A DNA stretch of 6,007 nt from an uncultured Clostridia bacterium (GTDB taxonomy: Bacteria; Bacillota; Clostridia; TANB77; CAG-508): positions 1 to 6,007 of the forward strand of contig CARBKU010000083.1 in the NCBI GenBank assembly GCA_948946035.1, in the 5' to 3' direction. Below are positions 1-6,007 of the stretch, in pieces; within the stretch, counting starts at the first letter, position 1, and each line of letters starts with the position of its first letter. The notes under the pieces are model-generated. The model was not told where the DNA came from, searched no databases, and saw nothing but the letters and a program-made list of their open reading frames with translations. Position numbers and translations under genes: made by a program.

Positions 1-12
1 TAAAAAATTAGT

Positions 13-18
13 TATAAT
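13..18 (+). promoter_or_regulatory. possible -10 box upstream of the serine recombinase
   Basis: A perfect TATAAT lies at 13-18, about 50 bases before the recombinase start. The matching -35 position would fall outside the window, so this half-promoter cannot be confirmed. In so AT-rich a sequence a lone TATAAT is weak evidence. Confidence 0.25.
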
Positions 19-56
19 TAATAGGAATTCAAATCGTTGTTTTTATCAAGCATGGG

Positions 57-63
57 AAGGAGG
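57..63 (+). promoter_or_regulatory. ribosome binding site of the recombinase
   Basis: AAGGAGG at 57-63 is a near-complete Shine-Dalgarno sequence. Four bases separate it from the ATG at 68, which is a little short. It decides the start, because the same frame is open without a stop back to the left edge of the window but contains no other ATG there. Confidence 0.75.
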
Positions 64-67
64 AGAA

Positions 68-1637
68 ATGCTTGAAACAATAAAAACAGTAATTTATAAA
101 GTTGCAATTTATATAAGATTATCGAAAGAGGATGTAGAGAGGGGTTACGATGAAAGTGAAAGTATAAAAAATCAAAGAACATTATTAACAGAATATGTAG
201 AAAAATTAGGCTGGGAATATGAACTTATAGACATTTATATTGACCAAGGTTATACAGGAACAAACTTTAATAGACCAGATTTTCAAAGAATGATTAGGGA
301 TATCGAAAACGGAAAAATTAATATGATTGTAACAAAAGACTTATCTCGTTTAGGTCGTGATTACATAGAAACAGGAGAATATATTGAAAAATGGTTTCCA
401 GAACATGAAATTAGATATGTTTCTGTAACAGATGGAATAGATACCTTTGAAACATCAAATGGTAATAATGATATAGCACCATTTAAGTCTATATTAAATG
501 ATATGTATTCTAAAGATTTATCCAAGAAAATTAGGACAGCCTTACATACTATGCAAAAACAAGGAAAATGGGTAGGAGGAAAAACAGCATTAGGATATAT
601 AAAAGATCCAAACGATAAAAACAAATTAATGATATGTGAGCTGGAAGCGGAAATCGTAAAAACCATTTTTCATAAGGCTAGTTTACGGAGAAGAAGTAGG
701 AACTATCAAAAACTATCTCAATGACAACAAAATACCAACAGCAAATCAATTAAGATACAACAAAGCAACATTTTGGGAAAACAAAACAGTAAAAAATATC
801 TTAAAAAATGAAGTATATATTGGAAATACTGTACAAAATAAGAGAAGTAGAATCAGCTATAAAAATAGAAAGTTAAGAAATAATTCACAAGAACAATGGA
901 ATATTGTGGAAAACACACATGAGCCAATCATTGATAAAGAAGTTTTTAATAAAGTACAAAAAATGGTAATAGCTCAAAATTATAATAGAAATGAAAAGAA
1001 ACATCATTTTTTATTAGATGGATTATTAATTTGTTATGAATGTAAGCACAAAATAGGTGTAAAAACAAGAAAAAATGGAAAACTAGATATGGTATGTAAC
1101 AATTATCGCAGAAATTCTAAATTAAGACTTTGCACATCACATGGATTTAGTTATGAAATCTTAGAAAAAACTGTATTACAATACATAAAAAGTTTATTTT
1201 TAGCAATTGATAGTAAGAAAATAGAATTGAACATAAAGAATAATCGAACGAAACAGGATTATGGAAAAATGCTAAAACAATTACAAATAGAAATAAACAT
1301 TATAAAAAATAATATAGACAAAATGTATGTTGATAAATTAAATAATAAAATAAGCGAAGAAATGTATGAAAGGTTATTTAATAAACTAATAGCAGAAGTA
1401 AATCAAAAGGAAAAAGAATATAATGAACTAAAAAATAAAAAAGAAAATGCTAGGCAAGATGATACTAAAGAAATAGAAAAAATTGTGAAAGAATTTCTAA
1501 AATTAGAAAAGCCAACGCCTGAGATAATGAAAGTGATTATTAATAAAATAGAAATACACCAAGACAAGCAAGTAGATATTCTATTTAATTTCAAAAAAAT
1601 GCAAATTGCATCAAAAAGTCATGGTAAAAACTTGTAA
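68..1637 (+). pseudogene. large serine recombinase (TnpX/TndX-like), split by a single-base frameshift
   Basis: Large serine recombinases cut and rejoin DNA at attachment sites through a phosphoserine link and move integrative elements. The N-terminal resolvase domain (about residues 10-150) has the catalytic Ser19 with Arg17 in YIRLS, the SIKNQR helix (32-37), a DQGYTG motif (59-64) and KDLSRLGRD (90-98) with its catalytic arginines. The frame then breaks near residue 206 and ends at the stop at 722. Removing C686 joins it to the second piece and gives LGEEVGTIKNYLNDNKIPT, typical of the following recombinase domain. Next come a zinc ribbon with Cys322, 325, 343 and 355 in the restored numbering, a lysine/glutamate-rich coiled coil (about 375-450) and a C-terminal strand region ending INKIEIHQDKQVDILFNF. 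The restored length of 522 residues is normal for the family. As read it is inactive unless C686 is a sequence error. The GTG at 906 is not a real start, since homology runs continuously through it from about 687. Confidence 0.9.
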
Positions 1638-1664
1638 CAATACTATAAAAGTGATAATAAAAAC

Positions 1665-1693
1665 TTGCATGAAATTTTAAAAAATTGTATAAT
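1665..1693 (+). promoter_or_regulatory. sigma-A-type promoter of the ATPase gene
   Basis: TTGCAT at 1665-1670 and TATAAT at 1688-1693 are separated by exactly 17 bases. The predicted transcription start, about 6-7 bases past the -10 box, is near 1700. This gives the ATPase its own promoter, independent of the recombinase, with a leader of only about 15 bases. Confidence 0.75.
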
Positions 1694-1700
1694 ATATATT

Positions 1701-1709
1701 AGAGGTGAT
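1701..1709 (+). promoter_or_regulatory. ribosome binding site of the ATPase gene
   Basis: AGAGGTGAT at 1701-1709 complements the 16S rRNA 3' end well and lies five bases before the ATG at 1715, which fixes that start. It nearly coincides with the predicted transcription start, so the mRNA would begin at or just before its Shine-Dalgarno sequence. Confidence 0.75.
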
Positions 1710-1714
1710 AATTC

Positions 1715-3028
1715 ATGCTAAAAAGAAAAATAACAAAAACACTGATAGATTGGAAAAATGAAGAAAATAAGCAATGCTTATTAGTACGAGGAGCTAGACA
1801 AGTAGGAAAAACTTTTATAATAGAACAATTTTGTAAAGAAAACTATGAAAGTTATATTTATATAAATTTTGATTTATCTCCAACACTAAAAGACATATTT
1901 AATGGAGATTTAGATGCTAATACTCTAATTATGAAATTAGAGGTAACATTTCCAGATATAGAAATAAGACCAGGAAAAACAGTTTTGTTTTTAGATGAAA
2001 TTCAAAGTTGTCCAAATGCTAGAGTTGCTTTAAAAAGTTTTGCAATGGATAAAAGAATTGATGTTATAGCATCAGGTTCATTACTTGGATTATATTATAA
2101 AGAAATAACATCATATCCAGTTGGTTATGAGAAAATTGTAGATATGTATCCACTTGATTTTGAAGAGTTTTTATGGGCAGTTGGAATAAAAGAAAATCTA
2201 ATTTTAGAAGTTAAAAAATGCTTTGAAAATAAAACGCCAATTGATGAATATATATTAACACAATTAAATAAACAATTTAGAATGTTTTTGATAGTAGGTG
2301 GAATGCCAAGAATTGTAGATGAATATGTCAAAGAAAAAAGCTTAGGGAAAGTCATTTCTTTACAAAAATCAATGATTGAAGATTATAAATTAGATGTTGT
2401 AAAATATACAGAAACTACAATTAGACAAAAAGTGTTAAATACGTTTGATAGTATTCCTGCACAATTAGCAAGAAAAAATAAGAAATTCTCTTATGTAAAT
2501 ATTTTAGAAGGTGAGAAAAATGTTGGAGAAAGAAAATATAGTAGTAGTATTGAATGGTTAAAAAATGCTGGAATTATTAACTACTGTTATAATCTTACAG
2601 AGCCAGCAGCTCCATTAAAATCAAATTTGCGTATAGATTGTTTTAAAATATATATGAGAGATACAGGACTCTTGATATCAATGTATGAAGAAGGAATACA
2701 AAAAGATATATTAAATGATGAATTATATATTAATGAAGGTGCTATTTTAGAAAACGTATGTGCTGAAGAAATTCAAACTCGATATAGTGATATAATGTAC
2801 TATGAAAAAAAGAGTAAATTAGAAGTGGATTTTATATTAAACATTAATGGAGTTGTAACAGCAATTGAAGTAAAATCAGGAAACAATAAGCAATCAAAAT
2901 CTTTAAATTCAATTGTTAATAATTATAAAACAGTATCAAGATATATAAAATTAGAGAAAGATACGAATATATATGTTGATAGTTTAGGGATTGAACATTA
3001 TCCTTTATTTATGATGATGTTTATATAA
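1715..3028 (+). CDS. AAA family ATPase with C-terminal DUF4143 (PD-(D/E)XK-like) domain
   Basis: This is a complete 437-residue member of the COG1373-type predicted ATPases. The N-terminal AAA_14 domain has Walker A GARQVGKT (26-33), Walker B VLFLDEIQ with Asp94 and Glu95, and an ASGSLLG segment (119-125) where the family has its conserved GS sensor. YPLDFEEFLW follows, a family signature. The C-terminal DUF4143 region includes EVDF with Asp372 and AIEVKSG with Glu385 and Lys387. That D, then E-x-K, spacing matches a PD-(D/E)XK nuclease-like fold. There is no signal peptide or membrane segment, so it should be cytoplasmic. The family is common, often multicopy and linked with mobile regions, but its biological role is not established, and I do not assign one. 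It has its own promoter, has no partner gene beside it and lies between the recombinase and the probable element border, so it looks like cargo. Family assignment is strong; function is unknown. Confidence 0.93.
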   Translation: MLKRKITKTLIDWKNEENKQCLLVRGARQVGKTFIIEQFCKENYESYIYINFDLSPTLKDIFNGDLDANTLIMKLEVTFPDIEIRPGKTVLFLDEIQSCPNARVALKSFAMDKRIDVIASGSLLGLYYKEITSYPVGYEKIVDMYPLDFEEFLWAVGIKENLILEVKKCFENKTPIDEYILTQLNKQFRMFLIVGGMPRIVDEYVKEKSLGKVISLQKSMIEDYKLDVVKYTETTIRQKVLNTFDSIPAQLARKNKKFSYVNILEGEKNVGERKYSSSIEWLKNAGIINYCYNLTEPAAPLKSNLRIDCFKIYMRDTGLLISMYEEGIQKDILNDELYINEGAILENVCAEEIQTRYSDIMYYEKKSKLEVDFILNINGVVTAIEVKSGNNKQSKSLNSIVNNYKTVSRYIKLEKDTNIYVDSLGIEHYPLFMMMFI

Positions 3029-3039
3029 AATGCAAAAGT

Positions 3040-3070
3040 GACTAATTTAATATTGAATATTAGATTAGTC
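3040..3070 (+). repeat. 31-nt near-perfect palindrome / hairpin
   Basis: GACTAAT at 3040-3046 pairs with ATTAGTC at 3064-3070. Pairing continues inward through TTAATATT and its partner to a centre at 3055, with only one G-U pair (3047/3063). The RNA stem would be 12-14 pairs long. It starts 11 bases after the ATPase stop, where a terminator would sit, but is followed by GAAATAAAAAAC rather than a U-run. A canonical intrinsic terminator for the plus strand is therefore not supported. On the minus strand the stem is followed by ACTTTTGCATTTT, a weak T-rich tail. It may instead be a recombinase or regulator binding site near the element end. Confidence 0.7.
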
Positions 3071-3103
3071 GAAATAAAAAACAATAGCTGTCTACTTTGA
3101 CCT

Positions 3104-3404
3104 CAACCAGAAGGAATTTCTATGGCAGTACCAATGAAAAGTGGTGGAATGAAAATATCAAAAGTAATATTTTATGTGATATTATCAGGAATAACAACAG
3201 GGATAGGAGCATTTTTTGGAGCAATTATAGGTTCAATATCTCAAGAAGTTATTTCTATTTGCTTAAGTTTTGCAGCTGGAGCAATGCTATATATTGTTTC
3301 AGGAGAATTAATACCAGAATCAAATCAATTATATCATGGTAGAATGACTGCTATTCGGAAATATGCTAGGATTTATAATAGGAATTTTTGCAACAACAAT
3401 ATAA
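3104..3404 (+). pseudogene. C-terminal remnant of a ZIP-family (GufA-like) metal transporter
   Basis: ZIP proteins are inner-membrane carriers that move zinc and other divalent metals into the cytoplasm. The fragment begins QPEGISMAVPMKSGG, matching the family motif (H/Q)N(I/F)PEG, followed by small-residue-rich membrane segments (ILSGITTGIGAFFGAIIG, then SFAAGAMLYIVSGELIPES). The latter is the family's usual fifth-to-sixth helix region. Upstream, the same frame meets TGA at 3098-3100 with no ZIP-like sequence, so about 60% of a normal 240-270-residue protein is missing. Near the end, removing C3356 restores TAIGNMLGFIIGIFATTI and a stop at 3402-3404, the expected last helix. As read, the frame instead runs on to 3451 with an unrelated tail. 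It is doubly broken: truncated at the 5' side and frameshifted at the 3' side. The CCAGAAGGA that encodes PEG also resembles a Shine-Dalgarno sequence six bases before the ATG at 3122, so a 109-residue fragment could be translated by accident. Confidence 0.85.
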
Positions 3405-3447
3405 GTCAGGTATTACAAAAAAATGTTTGTGAATATATGAAATTCTA

Positions 3448-3476
3448 TTGACTTTCTGAAGTGAAAAATATATAAT
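3448..3476 (+). promoter_or_regulatory. sigma-A-type promoter of pcrA
   Basis: TTGACT at 3448-3453 and TATAAT at 3471-3476 are separated by 17 bases, close to the vegetative consensus. The predicted start is near 3483, leaving an untranslated leader of about 64 bases with no evident hairpin or riboswitch. pcrA can thus be expressed independently of the broken genes upstream. Confidence 0.8.
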
Positions 3477-3532
3477 AAGACAGAAAAAATTACAAAGAAT
3501 TATTATTAAATATAATACAACATATACAGAAT

Positions 3533-3540
3533 AGAAGGAG
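3533..3540 (+). promoter_or_regulatory. ribosome binding site of pcrA
   Basis: AGAAGGAG at 3533-3540 lies six bases before the ATG at 3547 and fixes that start. No competing in-frame start is needed, because the Q-motif LNDKQ begins at residue 8, as expected for PcrA. Confidence 0.85.
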
Positions 3541-3546
3541 AAAAAA

Positions 3547-5859
3547 ATGCAAAATATATTAGAAGGATTAAACGATAAGCAACATGAAGCAGTAATAAAC
3601 ACAGAAGGTCCATGCCTAGTAATAGCAGGAGCTGGAAGCGGAAAAACAAAAGTATTAACACATAAAATAGCATACATCATGGGAGAAAAAGGTGCACATC
3701 CATGGGACATTTTAGCAATAACATTTACAAACAAAGCGGCAAACGAAATGAAAGAGAGAATTGCAAATTTAGTTGGAGAAGAAGCTAAAGACATATGGAT
3801 GGGAACATTTCACTCTATATGTGTAAGAATTTTAAGAAGATTTATAGATAGAATAGGATTTGACAGTTCATTTATAATATTTGATTCATCAGATCAAAAA
3901 ACACTAGTAAAAAACTGTTTAAAAGATTTATCAATAGATGACAAAATGTTCACAGACAGAAGTGTATTATCAGAAATAAGTAATGCAAAAAATGCAATAT
4001 TAGAGCCAGAACAATACACAGCAAGTGCAAATGGAGACTTTAGAAAAGAAAAAATTGCAACAGTATATGAATTATACCAAAAGAGATTAAAAGAAAACAA
4101 TGCAATAGACTTTGACGACATAATAAATTATACAATAAAAATACTAATGGAAAATCCAGATGTACTAGAATACTATGCAAACAAATTTAAATATGTATTA
4201 GTAGATGAATATCAAGACACAAATAAAGCACAATTTACCCTAATAACACTATTTGCATCAAAAAATGGAAATATAACAGTAGTAGGAGATAACGACCAAG
4301 GAATATATAGCTTTAGAGGAGCAGATATTTCAAACATATTAAACTTCGAAAAAGACTTTCCAGGAACAAAAATAATAAAATTAGAGCAAAACTATAGATG
4401 TACAGGAAGCATACTAAAAGCAGCAAATGCAGTAATTAAAAACAATGAAGTAAAATATAAAAAAGAATTATGGACACAAAACGAAGAAGGAAACCTACCA
4501 AAAATATATGTAGCAGAAAACGAATATGATGAAGGTTCATATATTGTAGAGCAAATAGAACATCTTAAAAGAGAAGAATATTATAAATACTCAGACTTTT
4601 CAGTATTATATAGAATGAACACCCAATCAAGAGCGATAGAAGACATATTTAGAAGAGAAAGCATTCCATACAAAATAATTGGAGGACAAAAGTTTTATGA
4701 AAGAAAAGAAATAAAAGATATAATTGCATATTTAAGATTAATTCAGAACAGTTCAGATAACTTAAGTTTAAAAAGAATAATAAATGAACCCAAAAGAGGA
4801 ATAGGAAAAACAAGCCTAGATAAAATAGAACAAATAGCAATAAACAGTGAAATTTCAATGTATGAAGTAATAAAAAATGCAGAACAATATGGACTAAATA
4901 GAGTATATTTAAACTCTAGGGAATTTATCAATACAATAGAAGAACTAAAATCACAAAAAGATGAATTAAATATATCAGAATTAATAAAAATAACATTGAA
5001 AAAAACAGGATATACACAAGCTTTACAAAACGAAAAAACTATAGAAGCAGAAAATAGAATAGAAAACTTAAACGAATTACTAACAGTAGCAATAGAATTT
5101 GAAGAACAATTTGCAGAAAATTCATTAAGCGAATTTTTAGAAGGAATAACTCTATCTAGTGATGTGGATAATTTAGAAGAAGAGGAAGAAGCTGTTACAT
5201 TAATGACATTACATAGTGCAAAAGGACTAGAATTTCCTGTTGTATTTTTAGTAGGAATGGAAGAAGGAATATTTCCAGGTTATAAATCAATTAGTGAACC
5301 AAAAGAATTAGAAGAAGAAAGAAGACTATGTTATGTTGGAATTACTAGAGCAAAAGAAAACTTATTTTTAACATGTAGTAAACAAAGAACAATATTTGGT
5401 TCAACAAGTTATAATCCAATATCAAGATTTTTAAATGAAATACCAGAAGAACTACTTAAAGGATACGAAGAAGCATTTGGAGAAAATCATAAAGAACAAA
5501 TATTTAAAGATTCTTCTTATAATTGGTCATATGGAAATAAAGATAATGGAAATGTAAAAACATACAAAATTAATGAAAAAGAACCTGTTATGGTTGCAAG
5601 TAATAAAAGCTCACAAAATAGTAATTTTATGTTTAGAACTGCAGAAAACTTTTTAAGTAATTTAACAAAGAAATCAAGTAATAATGTAGATTTATCACAA
5701 TACAAGTCAGGTGTTAGAGTATCACATAAGAAATTTGGAGAAGGGACAATTAATAAGGTAGAACCAGAAGGAGAAGATTTAAAAGTTGATATAAACTTTG
5801 ATAAAGTAGGACATAAAAGATTAATGGCAAAATATGCAAATTTAGAAGTTATTTGTTAA
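3547..5859 (+). CDS. pcrA: ATP-dependent DNA helicase PcrA (UvrD/Rep superfamily 1A)
   Basis: PcrA is a 3'-to-5' DNA translocase and helicase of Firmicutes. It acts in nucleotide excision repair, rolling-circle plasmid replication, removal of RecA filaments and handling of stalled RNA polymerase. All superfamily 1 motifs are in order: Q-motif LNDKQHEAV (8-16), Walker A AGAGSGKT (27-34), Ia ITFTNKAANEM, Walker B DEYQDT (220-225), motif III GDNDQGIYSFRGAD (247-260), motif IV EQNYR (280-284), motif V TLHSAKGLE (554-562) and motif VI YVGITRAKE (596-604). The C-terminus (about 718-768) has GVRVSHKKFGEGTI and a following beta-rich segment, the small Tudor-like domain that PcrA uses to contact RNA polymerase. 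The length of 770 residues is normal (about 720-770). Between motif VI and the tail (about 630-715) is a low-complexity, Asn/Ser/Lys-rich linker, usual for the family. Codon choice changes sharply near residue 538, although the protein looks intact. It has its own promoter; no partner gene follows in the window. Confidence 0.97.
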   Translation: MQNILEGLNDKQHEAVINTEGPCLVIAGAGSGKTKVLTHKIAYIMGEKGAHPWDILAITFTNKAANEMKERIANLVGEEAKDIWMGTFHSICVRILRRFIDRIGFDSSFIIFDSSDQKTLVKNCLKDLSIDDKMFTDRSVLSEISNAKNAILEPEQYTASANGDFRKEKIATVYELYQKRLKENNAIDFDDIINYTIKILMENPDVLEYYANKFKYVLVDEYQDTNKAQFTLITLFASKNGNITVVGDNDQGIYSFRGADISNILNFEKDFPGTKIIKLEQNYRCTGSILKAANAVIKNNEVKYKKELWTQNEEGNLPKIYVAENEYDEGSYIVEQIEHLKREEYYKYSDFSVLYRMNTQSRAIEDIFRRESIPYKIIGGQKFYERKEIKDIIAYLRLIQNSSDNLSLKRIINEPKRGIGKTSLDKIEQIAINSEISMYEVIKNAEQYGLNRVYLNSREFINTIEELKSQKDELNISELIKITLKKTGYTQALQNEKTIEAENRIENLNELLTVAIEFEEQFAENSLSEFLEGITLSSDVDNLEEEEEAVTLMTLHSAKGLEFPVVFLVGMEEGIFPGYKSISEPKELEEERRLCYVGITRAKENLFLTCSKQRTIFGSTSYNPISRFLNEIPEELLKGYEEAFGENHKEQIFKDSSYNWSYGNKDNGNVKTYKINEKEPVMVASNKSSQNSNFMFRTAENFLSNLTKKSSNNVDLSQYKSGVRVSHKKFGEGTINKVEPEGEDLKVDINFDKVGHKRLMAKYANLEVIC

Positions 5860-5969
5860 TTAAAATTGTACTATTTATAAACTTAAATAAATAATTATAA
5901 TCATTATTATATTGTTTTGAATTAATAAAATTTAAGTAAAATATGAAAATGACCAGGGAAATTTAATCA

Positions 5970-5999
5970 TATTACAAAAATATTACAAAAAATACAAAA
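5970..5999 (+). repeat. 11-bp tandem repeat, two exact copies plus a degenerate third
   Basis: TATTACAAAAA occurs at 5970-5980 and again directly after at 5981-5991, followed by a partial ATACAAAA at 5992-5999. The same 11-mer also begins at 3411, between the ZIP remnant and pcrA. The 148 bases after pcrA hold nothing else I can support: no ORF of useful length, no tRNA and no strong terminator hairpin. The copies could be a regulator site for a gene beyond the window, or simply AT-rich slippage. Confidence 0.5.
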
Positions 6000-6007
6000 T
6001 GTATGAT

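Larger units (their letters stand above)
1..3106 (+). mobile_element. probable right-hand end of an integrated element (recombinase plus ATPase cargo)
   Basis: A large serine recombinase gene reads toward a point near 3100-3111 where a chromosomal ZIP transporter gene begins abruptly in mid-motif. Elements of the Tn5397 type carry such a recombinase near one end, with little cargo between it and the border. The left end lies outside the window, no terminal repeat or duplicated core can be compared, and the exact border is uncertain by about 10 bases. TnpX/TndX-type enzymes are known to use a GA core dinucleotide, and GA occurs at 3099-3100 and 3110-3111. The element assignment is inference from gene content and the truncated neighbour. 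Confidence 0.45.

Noticed and set aside
68..724. Stand-alone small serine resolvase
   Set aside because: It ends at the frameshift rather than in a helix-turn-helix tail, and the large-recombinase domains continue in another frame immediately afterwards.
906..1637. Independent gene starting at the GTG at 906
   Set aside because: The same frame continues recombinase homology back to about 687, and there is no ribosome binding site before 906. It is the second part of the frameshifted recombinase.
3097..3342. 81-residue plus-strand ORF overlapping the ZIP remnant
   Set aside because: It is out of frame with clear ZIP homology, is rich in Asn, Arg and Ser as expected from a shifted frame, and has no ribosome binding site.
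1715..3404. A multi-gene defence or metal-linked system formed by the ATPase and the ZIP gene
   Set aside because: The ZIP gene is truncated and frameshifted, lies past a probable element border, and shares no transcript signal with the ATPase. The adjacency looks accidental.
3366..3794. 142-residue minus-strand ORF across the pcrA start
   Set aside because: It is antisense to the pcrA N-terminus and promoter, has no ribosome binding site or recognisable domain, and its composition is that of a mirrored AT-rich gene. The other minus-strand ORFs (for example 361-666, 2125-2355, 4649-4931) were rejected on the same grounds.
5881..5937. Terminator after pcrA: ACTTAAAT (5881-5888) with ATTTAAGT (5930-5937), or AATAAT (5890-5895) with ATTATT (5903-5908) followed by ATATTGTTTT
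   Set aside because: The first has a 41-base loop and the second is a six-pair A-T-only stem, too weak to claim. An intrinsic terminator may lie beyond the window.

Overview
The window is very AT-rich (roughly a quarter to 30% G+C by eye). It carries consensus sigma-A-type promoters, strong purine-rich ribosome binding sites and Firmicutes-style genes: a large serine recombinase of the TnpX/TndX type and a PcrA helicase with the Gram-positive C-terminal domain. This points to a low-GC Firmicute, most likely a gut-type clostridial or related lineage. TGA acts as a stop and TGG encodes Trp, so nothing suggests a mollicute code.

Left to right, all genes are on the plus strand. (1) 68-1637 is a large serine recombinase of about 522 residues with every expected domain. 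One extra base at C686 breaks the frame, so it reads as two pieces. (2) 1665-1709 is a compact promoter and ribosome binding site with a predicted leader of only about 15 nt. It drives (3) an intact 437-residue AAA ATPase with a DUF4143/PD-(D/E)XK-like C-terminus (1715-3028). (4) 3040-3070 is a near-perfect 31-nt palindrome. (5) 3104-3404 is the C-terminal 40% or so of a ZIP-family metal transporter. It starts abruptly inside the conserved PEG motif and is broken again near its end by one extra base, C3356. (6) 3448-3546 holds a consensus promoter and ribosome binding site for (7) an intact pcrA/uvrD-type helicase of 770 residues (3547-5859). The remaining 148 bases contain an 11-bp tandem repeat and no supported gene.

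My reading is that the left half, up to about 3100-3111, is the right-hand end of an integrated element. It consists of a decayed recombinase plus an ATPase cargo gene, and it cut through a chromosomal ZIP gene lying next to the housekeeping gene pcrA. The 5' half of the ZIP gene is not in this window and would lie beyond the other end of the element. This is inference: neither the left end nor an empty site is visible.

The two observations most worth checking are these. Both frameshifts are explained by one extra C just before a GGA, which suggests a shared sequencing or assembly artefact or a shared mutational cause. Codon usage also shifts clearly inside pcrA near 5150. I see no convincing new multi-gene system; the ATPase is the only gene of unknown biological role.
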